Positions 33,374-41,081 of a stretch of 50,373 nt of DNA are shown here, in pieces. The notes under the pieces were generated by a model. That model was not told where the DNA came from. It ran no database searches and saw only the letters and a program-made list of their open reading frames with translations. This DNA is from Candidatus Cloacimonetes bacterium HGW-Cloacimonetes-1 (lineage in GTDB: Bacteria > Cloacimonadota > Cloacimonadia > Cloacimonadales > Cloacimonadaceae). A program made the position numbers and the translations under genes. Numbering within the stretch: position 1 is the first letter of the stretch; the number at the start of each line of letters is the position of its first letter. The stretch covers positions 1 through 50,373 of the forward strand of contig PHBQ01000009.1 in the NCBI GenBank assembly GCA_002841975.1, given 5' to 3'.

Positions 33374-34366
33374 TCAAGATCCTTTGCGATAGCTCCGCTG
33401 CTTTGCCAGGTGTTCTTCATAACTGCCGGAAAACACATTATTCCCTTGACGATCTGCAAAGAAATAGAGGTAACTGTGCTTTTGAGGGGCAGACGCCGCT
33501 TGTAGCGCTGATAGCGAGGGATTACAGATCGGAGTGGGAGGTAAACCCGCCACCAGATAAGTATTGTATGGAGATGGAGTGCCGGTATCCCGATAGCTAA
33601 GCACGACTTTGCGAATACCTTTCCGCTCTAACACATAGTCCACAGTGGGGCAAGATTCCATCTTCATCCCAAGGCGCAAACGATTATGAAAGACTCCGGC
33701 AATCTGCGGCATTTCTTCTCTGCTGCCGGCTTCTTTTTCCACGATCGATGCCAGAATCAAGGTTTGATAAAAATCTGTGGTATCGCTGATGCTATACCCT
33801 GCCGCTTTGGTACGGCGCTGAAACTCCGTGATCATCAAGACGAGGATAGAATCCGGACTGGCATCGATATCAAAGCGATAGGTCTCCGGATAGAGAAATC
33901 CTTCCACACTGGAAAGCGGTAGCCCGATATGCCGGCGCACAAATGCAGTATCAGTTGCCACTTTGTAGAGGCTGTCATATTTTGCCAGGCCACTTTGGTC
34001 GATCAAACGTAAAGTACGATAGAGGGACAGGCCTTCCGGAAAAGTGATGTTGATGCCGGTGCTTTTACCTTGACGCAAACGCTTTACTGCTTCCAGCATG
34101 CCGGCATTGCCTTCAAAGACATAGGATCCGGCTTTCAGAAAACGATCTGAACCGCTGAGCTTGACCAATTGCACAAAGATAAAACGGTTACGGATCAAAC
34201 CCAGATCATACAATTTATTTGCAATGATGCGGGCATTATCTCCTCTACGAACGTGCAACATCCGTGTTTCGGAGGTCATCGGAGCAAAGATCAGCCATGC
34301 CAGTACAGCGATTGCTACTATACTCATGGCGGTTAGAGCTATCAATATTTTGTGTATAGACTTCAT
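33374..34366 (-). CDS. mltG: Endolytic murein transglycosylase MltG
   Basis: 330 residues. One N-terminal membrane anchor (about 8-28) precedes a LysM-like region (MLHVRRGDNARIIANKLYDLGLI) and the YceG catalytic domain. The catalytic glutamate is E210 in LASIVEKEAG (E. coli Glu218). SSVEGFLYPETYRF and PSPYNTYLVAGLPPTPICNPS are further hallmarks. It cuts nascent glycan strands at the inner membrane. It overlaps ruvX by ATGA, a common pairing in bacteria. Confidence 0.95.
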   Translation of the reverse strand: MKSIHKILIALTAMSIVAIAVLAWLIFAPMTSETRMLHVRRGDNARIIANKLYDLGLIRNRFIFVQLVKLSGSDRFLKAGSYVFEGNAGMLEAVKRLRQGKSTGINITFPEGLSLYRTLRLIDQSGLAKYDSLYKVATDTAFVRRHIGLPLSSVEGFLYPETYRFDIDASPDSILVLMITEFQRRTKAAGYSISDTTDFYQTLILASIVEKEAGSREEMPQIAGVFHNRLRLGMKMESCPTVDYVLERKGIRKVVLSYRDTGTPSPYNTYLVAGLPPTPICNPSLSALQAASAPQKHSYLYFFADRQGNNVFSGSYEEHLAKQRSYRKGS

Positions 34367-34764
34367 ATATTAGATTCCATAAAACTTTTCAAGATCATAC
34401 AGGCTGCCATAGCATCAATGTGTTCCCGTGCCTCTTTCCAGCCATAGCCCATCTTTTTCAGGTTGTTGTTTGCTTCCACGGTGGAAAGGCTTTCGTTCCA
34501 TTCGTACAAAGGGATATCCATGGCTTCGGCGAGGGTGGTGCGAAAGATAAATACTTCCTCGGTCTTGGCGGTAATCTCGCCCTCCAAACTGTAGGGAATA
34601 CCCAGCACTATTGCTGCTACCTGTTGCTCTGTGATAATCACTTTCAAGGCAGCTATGACTTCCGGAATTGAGGTATTGGAGAGCGTAGTAAAGGGCTTGG
34701 CAAATAAATGTAAAGGATCAGAGAGTGCAATCCCGATCCTTTTGGTGCCAAAGTCGATGGCCAT
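34363..34764 (-). CDS. ruvX: RuvX/YqgF family Holliday-junction resolvase-like nuclease
   Basis: 133 residues from the ATG at 34764. The RNase-H-like fold shows MAIDFGTKRIGIALSD with the first catalytic aspartate, IVLGIPYSLEG, YEWNESLSTVEA with the glutamate, and HIDAMAACMIL with the last aspartate. Family members process pre-16S rRNA ends and/or resolve junctions. The frame is open to an ATG at 34806, which would add 14 residues and overlap the lipoprotein gene; neither start has a clear ribosome site, and the shorter form matches family length. Confidence 0.9.
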   Translation of the reverse strand: MAIDFGTKRIGIALSDPLHLFAKPFTTLSNTSIPEVIAALKVIITEQQVAAIVLGIPYSLEGEITAKTEEVFIFRTTLAEAMDIPLYEWNESLSTVEANNNLKKMGYGWKEAREHIDAMAACMILKSFMESNI

Positions 34765-34781
34765 AATTCGTTTGTATTTTT

Positions 34782-35366
34782 CTATAAATTCGATTCGTCC
34801 CACCATTCCATGATGTACCAGGAGTTGTTGAAGGGTGCCAGATAAAACCTTGCTGTACCTGTGGCGGAGAGGGTGCCGCTCCCGTTGTTGATAGACATGC
34901 TGAGCGTAAATGTACAGGGAATGATGACCCAGCTTTCATGACCTTCGCGCATATCGACCTCCCAGATTTCCTGGGGAGGAACGTTCAGTCGCAGAGCGAT
35001 TGCATCCGGAACGGAATAAGCAGGATTGCTGGATCCATATTCAAATATATTCCTCGTGATTTCCAGTTCCTTGTCCCGATCCCAATAACCATCCCGGATT
35101 CCATCGCCATTAGCATCGATGCCGATCTGATTTGTTTCACTGGAGATCAGATAAAAGCGGAAATCCGTATGCAACAAAGCACTGTAGGTATCTATATTCT
35201 TTTGCAAGTAAGCCTGTTCCAATGTGTTCAATACTTCCTCGGGACTCCGGTTCCGCAGCACATCCGAAGAATTGTCCCACATTTTGGGATGAAAGGGGTT
35301 TGTGCATGCACTAAGCAGCAACATACTGAAGAGTATTAGAATTGCTTGTTTACGAATAGTAGTCAT
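34782..35366 (-). CDS. NTF2-like lipoprotein (second of a tandem pair)
   Basis: 194 residues. The signal QAILILFSMLLLSAC ends in the lipobox LSAC. The mature part begins an NTF2/SnoaL-like pattern: SPEEVLNTLEQAYLQKNIDTY, LLHTDFRFYL, and a closing WYIMEWWDES strand. The DANGDGIRDG stretch resembles a calcium-binding or solvent loop. It is clearly related to the preceding lipoprotein in layout. It overlaps that gene by 17 bp. The function is unknown. Confidence 0.72.
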   Translation of the reverse strand: MTTIRKQAILILFSMLLLSACTNPFHPKMWDNSSDVLRNRSPEEVLNTLEQAYLQKNIDTYSALLHTDFRFYLISSETNQIGIDANGDGIRDGYWDRDKELEITRNIFEYGSSNPAYSVPDAIALRLNVPPQEIWEVDMREGHESWVIIPCTFTLSMSINNGSGTLSATGTARFYLAPFNNSWYIMEWWDESNL

Positions 35367-35901
35367 ACTTCAGTTTTCCCCAGGTAGGTGATAGGCTATT
35401 TCGATAATCATACCATTTATAAATCCGCCAGATACCATTTACTTGGCGGAAGTGTAATTCGATATCGCCTTTGTATATTGTTTCACCGGAGCCTTTTAAC
35501 ACCCGTAAGATGTAACTGCGATAGATTATTGCTTCCGTAGCTTGCACCTGATCTTGGCTGCCGCTGTTGACCTGAAACTCCAGTTGCATACCTTCGACGT
35601 CGTTTTGCAGGCTAAAGAGCATATCGCGCTCGGTGTTTAAATTCCATTGTCCATTGATATTATAATCATTAACGTCCTGTGCCGCAAAGTGAAAACTAAA
35701 ATTCTCGGTAAACAGGCTGGAGTATTTTACGAAGTTGCGGCTGTCCGTATAGCTGTATTGGAGGTTTTGCAAGCTGAGTTCCCAGGAAGTACAAAAGTCA
35801 TTCCAGTCCGGCGGTTTGGCCGGATCTTGTGCATCGCGTACCTTAAAAAGGTCGCATCCGCACAATAGTAGTAGGCACGCCAAGATTACAATATTCCTCA
35901 T
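35350..35901 (-). CDS. NTF2-like lipoprotein (first of a tandem pair)
   Basis: 183 residues from the ATG at 35901; the frame extends to 35964 without support. The signal NIVILACLLLLCGC ends in a lipobox. The mature part has WELSLQNLQYSYTDSRNFVKYSSLFTENFSF-like helix and strand (about 38-66) and ends with IWRIYKWYDYRN, the same closing pattern as its neighbour. A tandem duplication is likely. It is the first gene of the minus-strand run to mltG. Confidence 0.7.
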   Translation of the reverse strand: MRNIVILACLLLLCGCDLFKVRDAQDPAKPPDWNDFCTSWELSLQNLQYSYTDSRNFVKYSSLFTENFSFHFAAQDVNDYNINGQWNLNTERDMLFSLQNDVEGMQLEFQVNSGSQDQVQATEAIIYRSYILRVLKGSGETIYKGDIELHFRQVNGIWRIYKWYDYRNSLSPTWGKLKYDYYS

Positions 35902-36249
35902 AAGGGCAATGTGAATAGCGAACTGATATGTGTCAATAGAAACATGCAAGCGGCACCTGAACATAGTCCGGCTAACGCCGAGGCACTCCCCTCGTGATCC
36001 CCTCGTGGGACCCGGGAATCACGAGGGGGTCACGAGGGCATCTCCTGAGATTGGGCTTACGGGTGGAGAACTTGGATCGGGTTGACCTGCAAGTTTTTGG
36101 CTGTAGTAGCTATTAGCTTGACAAAATTAGTCAAATTTGAGACCTGATAATCGTCCCATAAAATTGATATATTGTGCAGGGATTCCCCTGTATACAAGTA
36201 ATAAGATATAGAAAGCGGCTTACATGCCACATATTCGTGCAGAGGAAGT
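35902..36249. other. 348-bp divergent intergenic region
   Basis: It holds the promoters of the minus-strand lipoprotein operon and of the plus-strand efflux operon, and repeat copy C (35985-36044). The inverted repeat TTGAC-N7-GTCAA at 36118-36134 may be an operator. Its core ACAAAATTAGT is nearly the same as ACCAAATTAGT in the rrf2 promoter palindrome. No gene is supported. Confidence 0.5.
35985..36044. repeat. Dispersed CACGAGGG repeat, copy C (long hairpin)
   Basis: CCCTCGTGATCCCCTCGTGG on the left is matched on the right by ATCACGAGGG and GTCACGAGGG units around a GGGACCCGGGA centre. The whole element can fold into a hairpin of more than 20 bp with few mismatches. Confidence 0.65.
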
Positions 36250-37485
36250 ATGAAAAAAATCATTTTCTTGTTGATGCTGGTGCCGGCTTTACTGCTGGCA
36301 AAAGAGTATAGCCTTGATGAATTGATCGATCATGGAATGAAGAGTAGCTTCAATACACAAAAGACAGAACTCACGTTCCAAAGTTCTGTTTCCAATCTCA
36401 ATACCGCAAAATGGAATCTCTTACCTGAAGCAGGCGTAAACTTTAATACCGTCAAAAAACTCTATGATCCCATGGATGTAAACAGTTCCCTGAACTTCTC
36501 GGTGAGCAAGTCCATTAGCCTCAATGACCCCTCGTGGTACAATTACCGCTATGCCAAGCTCAATCAGGAAACTGCCCTGATCCGCAGAGATAGCAACCTC
36601 AGCAGTTATGCCTATAGTGTTTTCACAGCATATCTGGATGTCTTGAATGCCGAACGTCAGCTCAAGTCGCTCCAGGAGAATTTTCAGATTCAAAACAGAA
36701 TTTGGGAGCAGAGCAAAGCCTTGATGGCACAGGGGAAAACTACAGATTTTGATGTGAAGCAAAACGAAATAGCCGTCATGAACTCGCGGATTTCTATCCT
36801 CAAGATCAACAATTCCATCGAAACTAGCCGCAAAAACTTGTTTGGCCTCGTGCAAATGCAAGATGAGGGATTACCTTTGGCAGATCTGGAATTTAGCTCG
36901 GACTATAGTCTCCCCGCTTTTGACAGTTCAAATATCGAAAGCCTCCAGTTACTAAAGCAAGAAATAGCTTCCAGTGAGATCACGCAAAAGCGTGAAAAAC
37001 TGGACTACTTTCCGGTAGCTACTCTCAGCTACAATCTTTCACGCTCGGTGAGCGGAGCGGATTTTGACTTTGATCAATATGGCACTTCCCACACTCTGTC
37101 TCTGGGACTCTCATACTCGTTTTGGAATCAATTCCGCCAATCTGAATCTGTCAAACGTGCTAGGATCACCAGACAAATGAATCAATTGGAAATGTTGGAT
37201 CAGGAAGATGCTTTGAAACGTCAATATGCAAATTCTCGGGAAGAATTGAGCTATCTGACGCAGCTAGACCTCTTGTATGCCCAGAAATTGGAGCAAGCCA
37301 GACAGCAGATCAGAATCGCCGAAGAACGTTATAAATTGGGTATGATCGAGCAATTGGAACTGGATAAAACCCGTTCCGAATACATCTCGACGGATATAGA
37401 TTACAATACAAATCGCTATCAAATAATTGCCAAGCGTGAGAGCCTCAACAGTATGCTGTCACAAAAAATCCTCGGTAAATGGTAA
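36250..37485 (+). CDS. TolC-family outer-membrane efflux protein
   Basis: 411 residues. The signal peptide is KKIIFLLMLVPALLLA. The rest has the duplicated helical-hairpin layout of outer-membrane factors, with long helices rich in Q, E and K (for example 115-190 and 330-405) and beta segments near 70-110 and 255-290. Its C-terminal helix EERYKLGMIEQLELDKTRSEY is typical. It forms the outer-membrane channel for the adaptor and ABC pump encoded next, 19 bp downstream. AGAGGAAG precedes the ATG. Confidence 0.9.
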   Translation: MKKIIFLLMLVPALLLAKEYSLDELIDHGMKSSFNTQKTELTFQSSVSNLNTAKWNLLPEAGVNFNTVKKLYDPMDVNSSLNFSVSKSISLNDPSWYNYRYAKLNQETALIRRDSNLSSYAYSVFTAYLDVLNAERQLKSLQENFQIQNRIWEQSKALMAQGKTTDFDVKQNEIAVMNSRISILKINNSIETSRKNLFGLVQMQDEGLPLADLEFSSDYSLPAFDSSNIESLQLLKQEIASSEITQKREKLDYFPVATLSYNLSRSVSGADFDFDQYGTSHTLSLGLSYSFWNQFRQSESVKRARITRQMNQLEMLDQEDALKRQYANSREELSYLTQLDLLYAQKLEQARQQIRIAEERYKLGMIEQLELDKTRSEYISTDIDYNTNRYQIIAKRESLNSMLSQKILGKW

Positions 37486-37504
37486 AGTGAAGGAAACACA
37501 CTAA

Positions 37505-38968
37505 ATGAAGAAAATATTCAAACCCCTCATCATAATAGTCATCATTGTTATTGCCGTTTTTGCGTTCTTACACTATCGCAAAACCAAAAATAAACCGGAA
37601 TGGCGCACCGATAGTCCTTCCACCGGTACGATTCGCGAAGTGGTGACTGCCACGGGCTCGCTCAATCCCAACGTCTCGGTCAATGTCGGTACCGAAGTGT
37701 CCGGCACCATCCAGAAGATCTATGTCGATTTTAATTCTATCGTGCGCAAAGGCCAGTTGCTGGCAAAGCTCGATACCGAAATATTGGAAACCAATCTGGA
37801 AGCTACGAAGAGCGATGTGGCAAAATCTAAGGTTTCAATGGAAGATGCTAAGCTCGACCTCGATCTCTTGAAGGACTTGGTAAAAAAGAATATGGCTGCT
37901 TCCTACGACCTCCAAAAGGCACAATTCAAGTATGATCAAGCAGTGTTAACTCTCTCTAATAGCAGAATTTCGATGCAACGTGCCGAAAAGAACCTCCAGA
38001 ATGCTTCGATCAAGAGTCCGATCGATGGCGTGATCGTGTCACGTAGTATCGATGAAGGGCAGACCGTGGCTTCGAGCTTCAATTCCCCCACGCTGTTTAT
38101 AATTGCAAACAATTTGGAACAGATGCAGATTACGGCAAACGTCGATGAGGCAGATATCGGGAAAGTGCAGGTCAAAATGCCTGTGGAGTTTTCAGTGGAT
38201 GCCTATCCGGATCAAGCTTTTAATGGTAACGTCAAACAAATTCGGCTCAATCCTTCCACAGACTCCAATGTCGTGAGTTATGCAGTGATAATCGATGCTC
38301 ATAACCCCGATAAGATCCTCCTCCCGGGAATGACCGCCAATGTGACGATCGTGATCCAGGAAAAAGAAGGTGTTCTCCGGATCCCGGAAAGTGCCGGCAG
38401 ATTTAAACCAAGTAAAGAGGTTTGGACTCTATTTGGCCTGAAATGGGATGATAAATTGCTGGAAAACAAGTTCAAACGCAATGGACGTGGCATGGGACAA
38501 AACCAGGCACACGGAGCACAAACTCCAGCTGCTCCCGAAGCCGCAACCGCTGTAGCCAAGTCCGGCCGCCCCAACCTGCCCGATAGCATCAAAACCCGCC
38601 GACCTGCAATGGGCGACTCCGCAAAGTTTGCCATGCGCAAGGGTGGAAACAGAGGCGAGCCCGCAACCATGGAGCGTGGACAGAGACGAGGACAAGGCCA
38701 AGGGCAGAGTAGCTCCTATACTCCCCGAGCCGGTGTCTCCAAACGTGGCAGCAGAAAACGGATGGTCCAGGTTTGGATCCTCAAGAATGGTGTACCAAGT
38801 CCCAAGATGGTGCAGGTCGGATTGTCTGATGGTGCATTTGTAGAAGTTCTCGAAGGAATTGCGGAAGGTGATGTCATGGTCACAGGTGTGATCTACAAAA
38901 ACTTGAAGCAAGCAGGTAACGCTGCTTCTCCAATGTCTTCCGGCCCCGGAATGGGCAGAAGATTCTAA
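37505..38968 (+). CDS. MacA/HlyD-type periplasmic adaptor with Gly/Arg-rich insertion
   Basis: 487 residues, long for the family (about 370-400). After an N-terminal membrane anchor (about 7-25) come the usual blocks: VVTATGSLNPNVSVNVGTEVSG (lipoyl half), a helical hairpin (about 95-165), ASIKSPIDGVIVSRSIDEGQ (second lipoyl half), and a beta-barrel. Residues of about 320-420 are an insertion rich in G, R, Q, P and S (KRNGRGMGQNQAHG, GQRRGQGQGQSSS) placed inside the membrane-proximal domain, which resumes with MVQVWILKNGVP. It connects the ABC pump to the TolC-like channel. The insertion is unusual; it could be a flexible or nucleic-acid/peptidoglycan-binding linker. Confidence 0.9.
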   Translation: MKKIFKPLIIIVIIVIAVFAFLHYRKTKNKPEWRTDSPSTGTIREVVTATGSLNPNVSVNVGTEVSGTIQKIYVDFNSIVRKGQLLAKLDTEILETNLEATKSDVAKSKVSMEDAKLDLDLLKDLVKKNMAASYDLQKAQFKYDQAVLTLSNSRISMQRAEKNLQNASIKSPIDGVIVSRSIDEGQTVASSFNSPTLFIIANNLEQMQITANVDEADIGKVQVKMPVEFSVDAYPDQAFNGNVKQIRLNPSTDSNVVSYAVIIDAHNPDKILLPGMTANVTIVIQEKEGVLRIPESAGRFKPSKEVWTLFGLKWDDKLLENKFKRNGRGMGQNQAHGAQTPAAPEAATAVAKSGRPNLPDSIKTRRPAMGDSAKFAMRKGGNRGEPATMERGQRRGQGQGQSSSYTPRAGVSKRGSRKRMVQVWILKNGVPSPKMVQVGLSDGAFVEVLEGIAEGDVMVTGVIYKNLKQAGNAASPMSSGPGMGRRF

Positions 38969-38981
38969 AGGGTATAGATTT

Positions 38982-39731
38982 GTGGTAAAACCTCTAATAA
39001 TCACCAAAGACCTCGTGAAAACCTATATCATGGGAGATATCCATGTCCATGCGTTACGAGGCATAGATATTCAGATCAATGAAGGAGAATTCATTGCGAT
39101 CATGGGTGCCAGTGGCTCCGGAAAGACTACCTTTATGAATCTCTTGGGCTGTTTGGACAAGCCTACATCCGGATCCTACAGCCTGGATGGCATCGATGTC
39201 CACAGCATCAAAGAATCAGACTTGGCGCGGATCCGCAACGAAAAGATCGGCTATGTATTTCAGTCTTTCTATCTCCTGTCCCGTACCACTGCCTATGAAA
39301 ACGTTGAACTCCCGCTCTTGTATCGTACTAAGCTCAATCATGAAGAACGTAAAGCCAAGACTCTGCTGGCTCTGCGTACCGTAGCAATTGAAGATCGGGC
39401 TCATCATTATCCCAATCAGCTATCCGGTGGACAGCAACAACGCGTCGCCATCGCCCGTGCCATAGTCAACAGCCCCGTATTTTTATTGGCAGACGAACCC
39501 ACGGGAAACCTCGATACCAGAACCGGTGTAGAAGTGATGGCAGTGATGCAGGCGTTGCATAACCAGGGTAAAACTATAGTATTGGTAACACATGAAAACG
39601 ATATTGCAGCGTATGCAGACCGCTTGATCACTTTTCGGGATGGCAGAATAATAGCGGACCAAAAAAACACCAATCCCCGTAACGCAGCCGAAGACCTCAA
39701 GAAGCTGCCTATCATTGAAGATGAGGATTAG
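38982..39731 (+). CDS. MacB-type ABC transporter ATPase
   Basis: 249 residues. Walker [10 protein letters not shown] (42-50), Q-loop in [12 protein letters not shown], signature [15 protein letters not shown], Walker [12 protein letters not shown] and the switch histidine in VTHEND are all present. It belongs to the LolD/MacB branch. The start is GTG, with AAAGGG upstream. Its permease is encoded by a separate gene 2 bp downstream, whereas E. coli MacB is a fusion. Confidence 0.95.
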   Translation: MVKPLIITKDLVKTYIMGDIHVHALRGIDIQINEGEFIAIMGASGSGKTTFMNLLGCLDKPTSGSYSLDGIDVHSIKESDLARIRNEKIGYVFQSFYLLSRTTAYENVELPLLYRTKLNHEERKAKTLLALRTVAIEDRAHHYPNQLSGGQQQRVAIARAIVNSPVFLLADEPTGNLDTRTGVEVMAVMQALHNQGKTIVLVTHENDIAAYADRLITFRDGRIIADQKNTNPRNAAEDLKKLPIIEDED

Positions 39732-39733
39732 AA

Positions 39734-40951
39734 ATGTCCCTTTTTAGTATTATCAGAATAGCCATCAAGTCCTTGACTCGTAATACGACCAGGACTTTCC
39801 TGACCATGTTGGGTATCATCATCGGGGTTGCCGCCGTCATCACGATGCTGGCAATCGGCCAGGGTGCCAAAAAGATTGTTGATGAACAGATCAACAGCAT
39901 GGGAACAAACGTGATCATCGTCACCGTGAACTTTGCAGCCAGTAGCGGTTCTGCCCGGGGAGATGCCGGAAGTGGCTCTTTGCTGGAAGTAGCAGACGTG
40001 GAAGCTATCCGCAACAGCGTGGATGGCATTCTTTATGCTTCACCTGTTTACACAACAGGTGGACAGATCAAGTTTGAAGGTCAAAATTGGCGCGCCGGAA
40101 TCATGGGCGTCGATGTAGATTACTTTAATATTCGCGATATGCAGATTGAAAGTGGTGAACCTTTTTACCGCAGTGATGTCGTCTCCGGCAACAAAGTATG
40201 CGTGATCGGCCAGACTGTGGCGGCAAACCTCTTTAGCAATACCGACCCCGTGGGCAAGACCATCCGTATTCGCAACATCCCTTTCAAGGTTAACGGAGTC
40301 CTCAAAGCCAAAGGACAGAACGCAATGGGAAGTGACCAGGACGACGTGATCCTGGCTCCCTATACCACCACCTATGCCAGGCTGCTGGGCAATCACTGGC
40401 GCAGCATGATGATCCTAGTCTCTGCTGAGTCCAAGGAACGTATAGCCCTTGCTCAACAAGATATCCTGGATCTCTTGCAAAGCCGGCATCGGGGAACCAC
40501 CTCCGAACATTTTGTAGTCAGGACTCAAACCGATATTGCCCAAGCCGCAGATACCGTATCCAACACGCTTACAATTCTCCTGGCCAGTATTGCCGGGATC
40601 TCCCTTTTGGTCGGTGGTATCGGCATCATGAACATTATGCTGGTTTCAGTGACCGAACGCATCAAAGAGATCGGAATCCGCATGGCAGTAGGTGCCGGGA
40701 AACGCGATGTCTTGCTCCAATTTATCATCGAAGCCGTGATGATCAGCTTTATCGGTGGCATCATTGGGATCTTCCTGGGCTGGGGTGCAGCAAAAACAGT
40801 CGGCCATTACATGAAATGGAGTGTGGCAGTCACACCATGGTCGGTGATGCTATCCGTGAGTTTCTCGTGGATTATCGGTGTCTTTTTTGGTTGGTATCCT
40901 GCCAAAAAGGCTTCGACTCTCAATTTGATTGACGCTCTCCGTTACGAATAA
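39734..40951 (+). CDS. MacB-type ABC transporter permease
   Basis: 405 residues. A first membrane helix (TMLGIIIGVAAVITMLAIGQGA) is followed by a MacB periplasmic core domain (about 50-270) and by three helices near the C-terminus with the FtsX domain signature VGGIGIMNIMLVSVTERIKEIG-like region (about 294-315), ending in P-A-K-K-A-S-x-L-N-L-I-D-A-L-R-Y-E. It works with the preceding ATPase to drive export through the adaptor and TolC-like channel. Substrates of MacAB-type pumps are peptides, macrolides or lipids; none can be assigned here. Confidence 0.95.
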   Translation: MSLFSIIRIAIKSLTRNTTRTFLTMLGIIIGVAAVITMLAIGQGAKKIVDEQINSMGTNVIIVTVNFAASSGSARGDAGSGSLLEVADVEAIRNSVDGILYASPVYTTGGQIKFEGQNWRAGIMGVDVDYFNIRDMQIESGEPFYRSDVVSGNKVCVIGQTVAANLFSNTDPVGKTIRIRNIPFKVNGVLKAKGQNAMGSDQDDVILAPYTTTYARLLGNHWRSMMILVSAESKERIALAQQDILDLLQSRHRGTTSEHFVVRTQTDIAQAADTVSNTLTILLASIAGISLLVGGIGIMNIMLVSVTERIKEIGIRMAVGAGKRDVLLQFIIEAVMISFIGGIIGIFLGWGAAKTVGHYMKWSVAVTPWSVMLSVSFSWIIGVFFGWYPAKKASTLNLIDALRYE

Positions 40952-40971
40952 CAATATCTAATCCATTTTAA

Positions 40972-41019
40972 GAGCGCTACCTTGGAAGCATGTAGATTCT
41001 GAGTTAGCGCTTTTCTTTT
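40972..41019 (+). terminator. Probable terminator of the efflux operon
   Basis: AGCGCTA (40973-40979) pairs with TAGCGCT (41005-41011) around a 25-nt loop and is followed by TTTCTTTT. The loop is large, so confidence is moderate. Confidence 0.55.
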
Positions 41020-41081
41020 GGGCTTGAGAATGGAAATTGCAACATAGATGTCTCAAGAATGAGATTGTATGGAGTAATGCT

